Below are positions 1 to 12,200 of a DNA stretch of 64,000 nucleotides, piece after piece. Position 1 is the first letter of the stretch, and each line of letters begins with the position of its first letter. The notes below the pieces were generated by a model, which did not search any database, had not been told where the DNA came from, and saw nothing but the letters and a program-made list of their open reading frames with translations. Origin of the DNA: Lanius collurio. Taxonomy: Eukaryota; Chordata; Aves; Passeriformes; Laniidae. Location: assembly GCA_020086605.1 (NCBI GenBank), contig JACBWW010000002.1, positions 23,487,405-23,551,404 of the forward strand, written 5' to 3'. A program made the translations under genes and the position numbers.

Positions 1-2722
1 AGAGAAATTGTCCCATATATTTTTCTGTAGACATTGAAAGATATATCAGCTTTATATAAGCTATCACATCCACTGTTATGCCTACAAATAATTCCTTATG
101 CTAAGTAGACCCTTCCATTCATAGCCATTGGACTCAGTCTCAATACATTAATAACCATCATGAGATTTTTGGGATATATTAGAACAATTAATTTCTCAGA
201 GTACTTCTTATCTAAACAAGATCAAGTCCTTGTATCTTTCTTTAGCTAGAATCCTGTGGTAGTCTATCTGAGAATTATCTGCATCTTGCAGCTCTGGAGG
301 GAAGTAGGAAAGGGCTTATGGACCAGAAAGCTTTTCCGTTGGTGCTGTGGTTGTACCACACAGTTACCCAACAGTAATAACACGAAGCAAAAACATTTAG
401 GGTCCCCTTTCTTTTTAATTTAAGTCAATGCATGCTGATAAAATTTTAATGAAAAGGAATCTAAGCACAGGAGTTACTTATTATGGAAATTTCCAGTGAT
501 GCATTGTAATGTTGGATTTTCAATTTTTAAAAGTGGTTACATTCCTAATTGGTGAACAAAAAGGACCAATTTATCCCTTGCTGTGAGAAACATTTTTCTT
601 ATATATTATTCTCATGAAGCCTCTAATTCAGCCAAACACATTATGTAAATGGAACCCATGAAACACTTTCTAAAATATATATCAGATATACATTACTAGC
701 CTGTTGTGTTAGATTGAGGAAGGGACCTTGTTACATTGTGGCAATTTTTTTTCTTTCATAATACTCCTTCCTGAAATAAATTGTGTTTGGGACAAGCAAG
801 TCTTCTATCAATAACTCTTGGGGATGTCCTAAATGAGTATTCACTACCTTCACCTGAGCATTGTGAAGGTAATCGCTACATTTTTATCTTTGCTGATCTC
901 AGGAACAAGACTTTTATGCCCCTTTTAAAGTAGAATTGAATTCTTTTGATACAGAATCTGCAAATGTTGGACTGCAGCGATTGTTCCAATGCCAAATGAA
1001 TTAGGATAAATCTGCACTGCGTACGGATTGAGTATCTCAAAGCCCTATGACACAGATACCCTGGGCGGAAAAATTAGCAGGCAGTGTAAGAGCTGTGAAA
1101 GCTAAGCTTGTTTTTCCTTACACTGTCAAAACCCAGATTTATATCTGTCTTGTACACGTTGCTTGGAGTCTGATGGTGTTAAAAGATAGGATTTTTTAAA
1201 GATTAATAAAGATACAGTTTAAGTATGTACATGTATGGCTGTACCCCTTCTAGAGAATATGGTTTTGATTTTAGACAATCATGATACAGTAAGAAGCAAA
1301 ATCTATTATCACAAAATAATTTACAGCAGAAAATTATTATAGTAGGTCATTTGCATAATGAAGTGCTGTTAGTATTGATTTTATAGAAGTTTAGGTGGAA
1401 ATATTAATAAACCATTTTCATTTCTGGCCTGGCTTTTTTAGGATACTCCACTTTTGATGGCTTTCTCTTACGCATCTCACCACACACATGTTTTTTCTTT
1501 GAAGTGAAGGTCAGATAGGTGTGAATTTAGAATCAGGGAGCTTTCCATGAAACTAGAAAAGATATTCAGATACTGAAGTAATAAAAAAGAACAATTAACC
1601 CTTAAAGTTATCAATACCCTCAATATCCATTAAAACTATAGGCAAATTTGATTATAACTGCAATTTAAGAAGAAATATTAGGGCTGTTTTTCTAGAGGTT
1701 ACATTTGACTGTTGACCATAGGGACTTTTGCACTGTAGGGACAAGATGACTGCTCCTCTACTTCTCCATTATGATTTTGTGACCCTCGAGAGTAGATAAA
1801 TTCATAGAGATCAGCTTCTCATTTTGCCTTACAGCTGTCTTTTTAAAATTATTATTTGGTACATTCAGAACAGCAAGTGGGCAACTAATAAGGATTAGTA
1901 ATGGGAAGGTTTTATTTAATTCAGTTTTAAGCTGCTTTATTCAACAAAATCCTTAAAACACAGAGATTATATTTTTGAAGATACTAACACACTGCCATGA
2001 ATTCTATAGTATGTGCAATACTAAAACATATTTTCATAGAAGATTAAATGCTTGTATACAGTATGTGAAATTACTGATTACATTTTGAAGTTGTATTCCC
2101 ACACTGAAGGCTTTGTATTTTACTGTTTCAGTGGTTTTTCAAAGCATCATCTAGCAGGTTTTGGAGAGGACGTAGCTGTACTCCTAACTCTAATGATTTT
2201 ATCAAAAGTCTTTCTGTATTTGATTTTGTATTTAAAAACTTGTCTTCTGGAGTACCATAAATGGATGAGAATTCTTTTTTTTTTTTTTTTTAATAATTAT
2301 CCTTCTTCCTAGTTACTAAAAAAATTGAAATTTATGTTAAATTTCTGCCTGTGTTCACTCACAAGCAAATTAAAGGAGTAAAGTAATTCAGCATTTGAAT
2401 GGGAATCTCACTGATGTGTTCAACTTAGCACATCTCTCTTTGCCATTTTGAGACTTGAGGTTGGTAATAGTTCTGAAAGATAAGAAATAATGTATAGCAG
2501 TATTCTGTCAGGCTTGTGATAGGCATGTTTAGTTCAGTCTCTGCATGTGTGATGGGAGTCTGAACTCCTGTGATGGTCCATGGAGACTTAGCCCATACAG
2601 GCAATGGAGCCACAGTGGTGTTTCAGCTCACCCCTACTCCACATTACTGGGAGGCTGATCAGCTCCAGCCTCCACTAAGCAGGTTTACCATAACTGGAAT
2701 TTCTCACTTGCTATGTGGGTTG

Positions 2723-2723
<1 letters not shown>

Positions 2724-2793
<70 letters not shown>

Positions 2794-2798
2794 TTTAC
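2724..2798. repeat. compound tetranucleotide microsatellite (TATC)n-(TTAC)n
   Basis: About nine uninterrupted units of a TATC repeat (2724-2760) pass directly into about eight units of a TTAC repeat (2761-2798). The two motifs differ by a rearranged unit rather than by scattered errors, so two separate expansions lie back to back. The tract is about 530 bp upstream of the exon 7 splice acceptor. Length polymorphism is expected from its purity. A short ORF reading through it (repeated Leu-Ser-Ile-Tyr, then Leu-Leu-Thr-Tyr) is a by-product of the repeat. Confidence 0.97.
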
Positions 2799-3297
2799 TA
2801 AATTTAGGTGTCTCACTCCCAAATTGAAGCCCTTACCTCTGACCAGAAGCTGAATTTCTTTACTCATTATTACTAAGGGAATGCCTTCTGTGTAGAGTTA
2901 AAATGGCTGCCTTTGGAGGCTAAAGGCACAGGGTGGTTTTCACAAAAACTTTAGCTTTCCTGGCTGGTCACATTCTTATTTTTTCCTACTTGTTGCTATT
3001 TGATGTTTTATCATATATGACCTTTCCTCACCTCATACATAGGATATCTGTTACTAAAGGACTTTTCTTGCTTTAGGTTTCAGTTTTCAGTAAAGTTTCC
3101 ACTTTCAGTAAAAGCTTTACTTCCATTTCCTCACATCTGATTCATTTTAGAAACCATCTCTTTTAAAAAGGGCTGCAATGTGCCAGGATAAATTCTATTT
3201 TTACCTATGTAATAGTCCTGTTTACTATGAATTAAAAAATAATATTAAATTAGGAGTTTGAAATGAGGCTTTTTGTGGGTTTCAGTCCACTCCTTGT

Positions 3298-3327
3298 TCA
3301 TGGTTCTCACTATCTTGTTTTTAACAG
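3298..3327 (+). promoter_or_regulatory. PRKN: splice acceptor of PRKN exon 7
   Basis: A T/C-rich tract containing ATCTTGTTTTTAACAG ends in the AG at 3326-3327. A TTCTCAC-like branch-point candidate lies about 20 nt upstream of the AG, near 3304-3311. The acceptor is placed here because it yields a 137-nt exon, the length of human exon 7 (from memory), and because the parkin match starts exactly after it. The exon's first G completes an Arg codon begun in the previous exon. Confidence 0.93.
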
Positions 3328-3464
3328 GAGTCCTGTGCTTGTGTTCCAATGTGTGCATCGCCATGTCATTTGCCTGGACTGCTTCCATTTGTACTGTGTG
3401 ACCATGCTGAATGACCGCCAGTTCATCCATGACCCAGAGCTTGGCTACTCCCTCCCCTGCGTAG
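3328..3464 (+). CDS. PRKN: parkin (PRKN) exon 7, part of RING1 domain
   Basis: Parkin is a RING-between-RING E3 ubiquitin ligase that acts with PINK1 in clearing damaged mitochondria. This exon encodes 45 full codons plus a split codon at each end, running from SPVLVFQC through [14 protein letters not shown] and [19 protein letters not shown]. It aligns without gaps to human residues 246-290. Five RING1 zinc ligands are present: Cys253, His257, Cys260, Cys263 and Cys289. Leu266, implicated in E2 binding, is kept, as are Arg256, Arg275, Asp280 and Gly284, sites of reported human variants. Five residues differ from human as I remember it: Val254, His255, Met271, Ile278 and Glu282. Length is 137 nt, so skipping the exon would shift the frame. 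The opposite-strand ORF over this exon is a shadow. The gene identity is very secure. Confidence 0.98.
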
Positions 3465-3470
3465 GTATGT
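3465..3470 (+). promoter_or_regulatory. PRKN: splice donor of PRKN exon 7
   Basis: The exon ends TGC GTA G and is followed by GTATGT, an acceptable U2-type donor. Cutting here gives the 137-nt length and the same split codon (first base G) as human exon 7. If the intron were retained, translation would add eight more residues after the split Gly codon and stop at 3491-3493. Confidence 0.93.
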
Positions 3471-5901
3471 TCCAGAGAACTTATTTTTCTTAAAATTTCA
3501 GGGTAAGATTTTTTTTTAATCACCTATTAGTTTTGAGTATATCAGTGAAATTATACTGCATTCATAGGAGTTGTTTAATTTCTTGGAGAAAATATTTGAA
3601 TATTGATGTGGGTTTTGCTAAGCATGTGAACTGGAGAATTAACTGGATTCCAAAGGGTATTTCTTTTAAAATCATGTTTACTTTCTTCGCATTAGTATTT
3701 TATAATCATGAAGTGCAAGCAGATGATAGCATTACACTCTGGTTAAAAAAACACAAAACACCTTGACCTCCACATTTCCACTTTTAAATTAAGTAAATTA
3801 TTAACTTTCTTGGTCTGTCTTCAAGTACTAACAAAAAAAAGACTGCAACAGGAATTTTAAATAATCTTCCTGTAGGTGAAGTTATTACTGCTAATTATCA
3901 CTTCATTGAATGAAATGTAGTTCTGTGTTTTACCTGAGTAGGAAACAAAGTTTAACTTAACTAAGCAGAGACTTAAATGGAATATGGAAGATTTGTTTTG
4001 CGAAGTGATTCAATTACAGTGGCATGTGTACTGCAAATTTGTCAAAAATTTTGCTGTGAAGAAGTGTATTCTATACATAGAATTCTTTTTTCTTGGGACT
4101 AAATTAGCATGTGAGCATATATGTTTGTCTCAAGTGCTGTATTGTGGTATGAGAATAATTTTACAGCATATTAGAAGCTGCACACAAGATGGGTTTGCCC
4201 AGTTACCTGAATGACTAATAAATAAGTTTCAATGCCCACTAGATGGGAGAAAAATTGACAAAAGTTCTTAGGAGAGTGGCATCTATTTAATCTGAGAACA
4301 TGCCTTGAGGATACTGAAAGTACAGTAATAAGAAATATTTTAAATTATTTATTTTTATTTGCTTCAAGGCCAAGCAAGCAATGTTTCTTCACATTTCAGA
4401 ATTGCTGTGTATGTGCTGTGTTGCTGGGTCTTATTTTACTTCCCCCTAAACAGGTCTCTCTGCTACTGCACTTATACACTGATGTCATCCTGCACAAAAT
4501 AATTTTTAACGTTTTGTAGCAAAACCTGTCATGAGAAACTGAACAGGAACTTTATAACCAGTGTTCCTTCCTTGACCTTTATATTAGCATAGTACTGTGT
4601 GGTCAATCTGTACTCTCAGCTGCCTTCCTTGCTTCTCCAGAAGTCAATCCATTTTCTGCTCCCACGCAAATTAAAAGGTGCTTGAGTAGAATTCTTCCTT
4701 TTTTCCCTTCTTTTATTGATTTTCTTCTATTTTCTTCTGTTTGTTCCTTAGGTTAGTCAGTTATGCCAGTGGTGCAGCAGGCAGCTCATCTTTCTCCTCA
4801 CTTGTGGGCCTCCTTGCTGCTCTGGCTGGTGTCACAGAGCTTCCTCCAGTTCAGGCTGATATGTCAGACTAATGACTCTTCTGCCTCTTCTGTCCGTAAA
4901 TCCAGTGCTAGTTATGCTGCACAAAACTTGTATTAGCATTTTTCCATATATCTGCAACTTCACTTGTTCAGTTCACATGTCCTTTTTTCTCAGAGAGGAG
5001 AGTAAGAAGTTTTTACCCCTGACTGGCAGAGCCAGTCTTTTTCTCTTTTCTGTTTGCTGAAGTTGAACGTTATGGATATTGAAAGTAGAAGCAGAGTAGG
5101 GCTGGGATGAGGAGAATATGCAAGAAGATGGTGCTGGGATGCTCAGGGTTGTGATTTCAGTCTTGGAGTTGAGGAAGGCATGGGTTTGGCTTAAGAAAGG
5201 GACACTGTAGAAAGTGCACAAAGGATGGGTGTACTTCTGTTGCTCAAGTGAGATAGGGTTCAGCTGAGGGAATGGAAAAGAAGCTATTGCTGCCAATCTA
5301 GCCTCAGCTGTGTTATCCCTAAGTGTTGCAACCGCTAAATATGGGAAGACTAAAATATTGCTAATTTCAAAGTTTCAGAACTCTCCAAATCACAAAGTTG
5401 TTTTCAAAATACTATACCCTAAAGTAGTTCTAGTAGCAGTAGTAATAGTAATACAATTGCAATACCTTTTCTGTCTTATTGATTACTACCTCCATCAATT
5501 GTCTCTGTGATGTTAGCAGTTTCAAATTTAAAAAAAATGCATTTGGAAGTATTCAAGCTACTGTGAGGATGAAGAATCTAAGCAGGACTGTTGTGACTTC
5601 ACTGGTACATTTTTGCAAATATCTGAACCGAACTAATTCGGTTGTCTCTAGTATTAAGTTATAGTTGAGTTAGGAACTAATGATTATTTTTTGTTCTTTG
5701 AGAGAGTCATGAGGCTGAGTTTCATCATACCTGTGAGGAGGAGGCATGCCTAAGTTGCCAACCCCTTTCAACTGTTCAGATACAAGGGGTTTTAGCCTCC
5801 TTCAAAGCTATGGATAAAGCAGCTTTCATCATCAATGAATTCAGTTAGGAAACATTCACAACAGTGCCACTTGATTTTCTTTTCACTTACCATGGTACTT
5901 G
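3471..5901. other. intronic sequence, no recognisable feature
   Basis: This is AT-rich unique-looking sequence. It holds short ORFs only (up to 107 codons, on the - strand at 4973-5296), with no family resemblance and no splice signals that would organise them. No transposon ends or RNA genes were recognised. Confidence 0.6.
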
Positions 5902-5907
5902 TACTGA
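5902..5907. repeat. target-site duplication TACTGA, left copy
   Basis: This hexamer directly abuts the TGTTGTAATG end of the short LTR and is repeated exactly at 6203-6208 on the other side. Confidence 0.85.
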
Positions 5908-6202
5908 TGTTGTAATGAGGGGAATCCTTACAACACGAATAAGACAGCGATGAACTTGGAAGGAAAGATGAAGCGATATTTCTGTAGATGTTCAGGGATT
6001 ATTTTATTCCTCCAGCCACATGGCTGCAGTCCCAGGCACACCCCAGTCATGGGACCCTGCTCTCTTTTCGGGCCCCGGGCACACCCAAACCACCCAGTCA
6101 GGTACAGGTATGGGGCACAGGTGACATGGGGACAGGGACAGAGGCAGACCCATACCCTGCAGGGTCCCTCCCCCTGGGATTTCAGGGGGAGGCACCTCCA
6201 CA
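5908..6202 (-). mobile_element. solo LTR of an endogenous retrovirus, 295 bp, probably ERVK-type
   Basis: The element has terminal TGT...ACA inverted ends and is flanked by a perfect 6-bp duplication (TACTGA). This is the hallmark of integrase-mediated insertion followed by LTR-LTR recombination. A 6-bp duplication is typical of ERVK and alpha/beta-like elements. GC content is far above the flanks. The - strand is taken as sense because it carries AATAAA (plus-strand 6003-6008) about 95 nt before its 3' end, which suits an R-U5 boundary. On that strand the U3 half is GC-rich, with no clear TATA box. It contains a 10-bp perfect stem (6167-6176 with 6183-6192) and a 12-bp palindrome (6154-6165). 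No gag, pol or env remains. Overlapping ORFs across the element are by-products of its base composition. The exact family is not identified. Confidence 0.8.
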
Positions 6203-6208
6203 TACTGA
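6203..6208. repeat. target-site duplication TACTGA, right copy
   Basis: This is an exact copy of 5902-5907, directly after the CTCCACA end of the LTR. Confidence 0.85.
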
Positions 6209-9200
6209 ATAGCATAAAATGGCATTTTTACAGTCTACAGTTCACAATCTTCATTTTGCAACTGCAGCTTGCAGTTTGTATTTACATGTGAGTATGAGAA
6301 AGTACTACTTGGCACAGCTTTTTCTAATTACCTCAGTGAAGCCTAAAATGAGTTCCCCTTGACAGGAATGAACACCATGGGACATGCCAAGAAAATACTT
6401 TTCTTTCTTATTCTGGCAATGTTGGTTTAATACATCTTATAGATAAACCCTAATAAAGCGTGACTCAAATTTAAAAAATGTTAGGTCTGAGCTTTATTGA
6501 AAGGATCAAGGTTCATTTGAGCCTTCTTCTAAAAGGAATACAAAACAAAATCATATTCACTGTGATGAGATTTGTCTTATGGTAGCTGACCAGGTTGCAC
6601 AGACAGCTCAAAAGAGTCTGCATTAATACATGTATGTTTAAACCCACAGACTAATGCTGCAATAGTGTTTGTGAGGTCTTGAAGTTTGAGGTTTGGACTT
6701 TTTAAAAGTTATTTTATCATTTCCATGTAAGAGTAGCTTTACTTAAAAACTAGCACATTTCTTCAAGATGTATATGCACACATTGCCCTCAAACTGTACA
6801 GGAGGGTTTGATTTTGTAATTAAGCATATTTAAATTGTTGGCACTTCCAATTAGTTCTGTTCATTCTAGTGTTTTTTCAAAAACAGAGATAACATAATGA
6901 ACATAGCCTGCAGTTTCCATTAACATTTGACTCACTGTTCCCGATTTTTATCAAGGGAATGTACCAACATAGCGAGTTTTTTATATCTTTTATTGGATCA
7001 ACCTAGAGGTGAAAGCACCACACACACAACAGAATAAAAATAAACAGCAGCTGCTACAGCAAAGGGTCACTGTGACAGACGAGATCAGTGTTGTCATCAC
7101 AAGTGTATGATAACTTGAGATGGAAAGGATCTAGGGATTTCAGATAAACAAGGCTTCTCAAGTAGGTTTAATTTCTTGTTTTCTGCCACAGATGTGCCAG
7201 AGGATGAATTTTGTCATTGCATTCAGGTATTTTGTGTGGTTATATCCTTGCTTTGATTTCTGTTATGGGGCCTAATTAAGGAGGAGATAATATGTGTTCA
7301 AAAGAAAGCTATCATCTCAGCTGATGAGCTATATCACCTCAATAGTGCCATAGCTTCACTTTGTTCCAAAACAAAAAGTGTCATTGCTGTGATTTTCGGA
7401 AGAACAACATTAATTCCTTAGTGTTCAGCTGTTAGAGTGTCAGGCAGCAGTACTCTAGCTGAGAGCAGGCAGCTTTGAGCACCAGAGCTCTGAGCACAGT
7501 AACTGGTGCATTGATAGGATTAGCTGTTCACAGGAGTGTGGCAGCAGCCCCACCACTCAAACCCACTAGATCAGCTCAGAGCAAGGACTTGCAGATAGGA
7601 GCTGTCTAAATTTCACTGGTCATTAAAATAAAAAAGTAAATGTTACAGATTATACTCTCTGCCCTTGTTAAATAGCAACAAAAAATCTATCCCATCTCTC
7701 TGTGTGGTGTCTTGTATTAATGAGGCTTCATGCATAGAAATTTCCATGAGTGGTGACCTCCAAGTATCTTTGAAATAATTAATAAGGTGCTTAGAGGGAT
7801 AGATTTGCATATGCATGAAAGATCATTTATGGTTATTTAGTTACTATGCAGGGCAAAGAATCTTATAGCATTACCTCAAAGAAGGAATTGTATACAAATA
7901 TATAATGTATTACCCCTTTTAAACACATTATGTTTCTATGAACACCATTACAGTTTTAAAGTAGCATTATAGCTTTATGAATCTTGGTCCCCAAAGTAAA
8001 AGAGGCTTCCACAGTTCTTTGGTAGTGGAAAAGTTGGTGACATCAAGGAAAGGCAAGGTTTTGCACTGCTGTAGGCACTTTGCAAAAATGTCTTTATTTC
8101 TTATGAGTAATCATATGCATGACATATTTTAAAGGAATCCAAATAAAAGATGCAGTTCTCCTGATGACTGTAAAACACTACTATATCTGGAAAGAATCTG
8201 ATTTTACCGCAGATCTATAAATAAATAAGGAGAATTACCCCAGTTTGTGTATGAAACTGCTAATAAAAAGGACTAAATCTTTAAAGTATAATAAATTGCC
8301 TGAAGAACCATGTTCCACTGAAAAAAAGTTTCTAGGGTTAGATTAAATTTTTTATCCACATTATATGCTATTTGTATAATAACAGTGTGTCAATGCAGTC
8401 ATGAATCTCTGAACCATCTTTCAAAATCCTAGTACCCTTGCAGAAAAGGGGAGAATGAGCAGCTTAAGCAGAGTTTGCAAGTAAAAGGGAAGAGGAAAAC
8501 TGTGTTTGATTTGATCACACCAAATAGTGAGTTTGAATCTTTTGTTACAGAAAAAAGCTCCAATAAATTTCAGATGGTTGTGTGTATGCCAGGGGGTCTA
8601 AAGTGAAGGTCAGTGTTCTATGAACAGAACCTTCTCAAGAATTTAATTTAGAAGCATGCATAGTTTGGTGGGGCCTAAAGTGAACCAGCTGGTATAAGAA
8701 ATGACTTGCCTGGTGTGAAGCCTCAGTGTGTCAAGAGTTTCTAAAATCTGTGTTCTCCAATAACCCTGCTTAAACAAATTTGAGATAACTCAGGAAATCA
8801 CAAAATTCAGGAAATGGGAGTGATTATTAGAGGAATAAAATAGAAGGGATTTAAAGCACACACATTTGCAGCTTTAGGAATTAATGCAAAGTGCTCTTTA
8901 AGTTTATTATTCAGGAGCTGTTAAATTCTTGGCAGCTGTAAACTTTTTGTAATTTCTTGTTGGTATGAAATATCTGAGCTTACAGAGCAGACTTTGACAG
9001 AGAAGCGAGCCAAAAACATATAGATAAAAGCAGATTTTTACTCACAAGGATTAGTTGAATTTGGGGAAGTTTCCTGAAGTAGTTTCCTGAAGAATCTTTC
9101 ATGGTCTTCTGCATTCTCCTCTCACTGTGGTCATAAAATAAACATGAGCTAACAGTGTATCAAGTGGGTTTTTGTGTTTCTTTACTAGCACAAGCTCATG

Positions 9201-12200
9201 AGACTAGCTCAAAGGACATGGTTACAAGTCACAGCAGCCCTTTCATTTCCATTTTCAGTGTTGACTGAAGTTCAAGCAGTGACATCTGACGTTTGTTCCC
9301 TCAAGTCTTTGTTCTGTTTCTGTGGCTACAGATTGCCAAATTCCTATCTAAACAGCTTCTAAATCTACAGAACAAGGAGAACTTGATCCTATGGTATATT
9401 TGAAGCAGGCATTGGATTCTTCTCTGGGAGCAGCTACAGTGAAATTATACAATGTGTTACTTATAGAAATATGAGTGGCCATAATTAAATTCTGCGTGAG
9501 ATGTCTTACCCATAGGTGTTTTTCTCCCTTATCTCTCACTAGTCCTTCTATTGCAATGTATTTCAGTTGTAAATTGCATAGAGATGACAGTGCACATAGG
9601 CTTAATCTGGTTAGCAATAATGAAGGACAAGAGATAATGAAAAAGTCTTGCATAGAAATTAATTGACTTTAAAAGGAACTAAAAATGAACTTTCAAAGCA
9701 CACTTGTATAAAATGAGCTGGCCTGTGTCAAAGACAAACATACTGGAGCAGTAGCAGAAGTGTGTGCAGAGGGGTCTGTCTTCACTATTTCTATGTCCGG
9801 CTGAAGCAGATGTGAATTTTTGTCTCAGCTGGAGCCAGTGAAATCTGTGACTTTGTCTTTGGAAATGAAAGGTATTTGTTCTGACTGCAAGCCCTTCTGC
9901 CCATATTTGTTTACCCTACAATGATTACTTGACAAGGGTATTTGGTTGACAAGTTACTTTTAAGTTGTTATCCGATTGACAAAAGTCATCACATACACAA
10001 ACAGTAAAATCAAGTCATACAGCTTTGTTAGTCACAAACTTTACACCGAACTGCGTGGATGAGTTTTTAATTCAAGCTGTTTTCTAATTCATCTTATGTA
10101 AGAGCTGTTATAGCAAGTACAGTGATTTTGACTGTATTTCCATAATTCCTATCTTCTCCATAAAAATGTATTTTTTAAGAGAGAAGGGTCTGCTTCTGAA
10201 AAAGAAACTTTAGTGTTCGTTCATGGCAGCAGATTCACTTTGAACAAGGACTACATTCAGTTTCATGGATGGTGTTTCCATTCTAGTCCATAGGCAGGTA
10301 ATGTTCACGAGGAAGTCTCTGGATGAAAGATGGGAACAATTGAGATGAATAGAAGGTAGGAATAACAATACAGAAAATAGTGGAAAGAGGAGTCATGAAG
10401 GGAAGGAACTGAGAGAGGCCAAAGAAGCCGGTAATTAAGGAGAAGTGTTGGTGACTATTCAAGGCATGAAACAAAAAAATATCTAAAGAGCAAGGCCAGG
10501 TAAAATGAGTAAATAATGCCTCCAGTTTCTCTCATAAGGCTGGGAATTTAGCTTCCTATGATCGTAGTTCAGTAGTTTATATGGGGACTGTTCCTCCACA
10601 GACTGGAGACACCTGTTTGTCCTAAAAATATCCGACAGACTGAAGAATATCTTAGGCTTATGCAGCTTGAGGGGAAGCTGACCTTACATGTTTGGGTAAT
10701 TAGAGATTTCCTAATGGAACAGTTTTTATCTAAGCATAGGGTTTCTTTCAGTGCAACACCATCCCTTAGGTGGGCTGTGCAAGCAGCAGCCTGTATAAGA
10801 AATCACTGAGTGCTAACTTATATACTCCATAAATAACCTGCTGGGACCTACTGTGGCACATTCAGCATGTGTTTAGTCTCCAAAGCCTAGTGATTAATAT
10901 TCCCTGAGTCACTTTCTGAGCATTGGTCTCCCACATGGCTGCATGTAGAGCTGCTGCCATATCACAGAACTAGCTAAGGACATTCCCCTTCAACAAGGAG
11001 TTGGCTTTAATTAAATTTCTGTGTCTGGGAAGTGAAAATCTAATTTTCTTTTTGACATTTTCTATATTACTACTTAGACAAAATTATGAAAATAATTAAT
11101 CCCCGTGAAGCAGACATCAGCATTACAAGGGGTACAAAAATATTGCATATAAATAATACTACAAATCACCAATTTGTTATAATTTATTGATGCAAAGTCT
11201 TATTAAAACTCTTAAATCAAATTTATTCTTGATATAGCAGGTGTGTCAAATGATTGCACAATGTAGGTGCAAGTGAGGGTTATAAAAAGTAACATGGTTC
11301 AAACTGCTTCTCAATAAATTCTACCTCCCCAAAAATGTATTTAAAGACAACAAATAAATGGGGGGAAAGGAGATAAGGTAATTTAGGAAAGATATTTTCA
11401 TCGTGTGTCAGGGTCACATACAGTCCAATACAGTGGTGAATGAAACTGGTGATGGATGAAAGGTCTGTATGCAGTAACAATATTTTCATTCTGGCCCATG
11501 GGGAATCCTTTTTTCACATTAAAATGCCATCATGTCACCTATTGTCATTTAGTAGCCTTGTTTCCTTCCCTACTTATAAGCATGGAAATTATTATCTAAA
11601 TTATCTGTTGCTTATAGAAATTTGCCACCATATGATAACAGAGTAGTCTTATTTGGAAATAAGTCTAGGTTCTTTAAGATATAAAATATGTGCTTAAGCA
11701 GATGGTGCTTTTTTTAAATATAATTTTATACTTTATACAATATGCTCTTGTAAAGAAGTTTTTAGGATGCTTACAGTTAGTTTTTTTGTTTTGATGCCTG
11801 ATAATTTTGAGCTAGTTAGAAATGTTTATGTTTAATATTCCAGTTTTAAAAAAAAAGTAGCCTCATTTTTTTCAGTGAAACTAATAAGACAGTAGGATTT
11901 GCCAGAACAATTTAATATCCCCATAGTTACTGCATTTTTTTTTTAACACAAACACATAGGTATCTGTAAGGAAACTAAGACTGAAGTTCGCAGAGTATGG
12001 TGATTCTGTCAAGCACCTCTGGACAGAATCAGGGACAGCTTCTAAGAAGGGACTTTCCTAGTACACAATTGAGTCTGATTCACAGCCAAGGTAGAAGTAA
12101 AGGCCCATGAGATACAGTTAGCTGAGAATGAAGTGAAAGACATGTTTTACTTATACATCGTTTTAATAAGCGTGAATTAAGTTCTGAGAAGACTTTCCCA

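Larger units (their letters stand above)
1..3327 (+). other. PRKN: PRKN intron 6, 3' portion
   Basis: This is non-coding, AT-rich sequence leading into the parkin exon at 3328. Its identity as intron 6 is inferred from the downstream exon, which matches human exon 7. The sequence contains a 17-T run at 2275-2291 and a compound tetranucleotide repeat at 2724-2798. ORFs here are short (up to 86 codons), and the longer ones run through simple repeat or low-complexity sequence. Human exon 6 text (the end of RING0 and the first RING1 cysteines) was looked for and not seen, so it must lie upstream of the window. I see no transposon with recognisable ends in this stretch. Confidence 0.85.

Noticed and set aside
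3245..3523. 92-codon - strand ORF over the parkin exon
   Set aside because: It is the antisense shadow of PRKN exon 7.
5950..6291. Overlapping ORFs at 5928-6291 on both strands
   Set aside because: They fall inside the GC-rich solo LTR and have no retroviral or other protein similarity.
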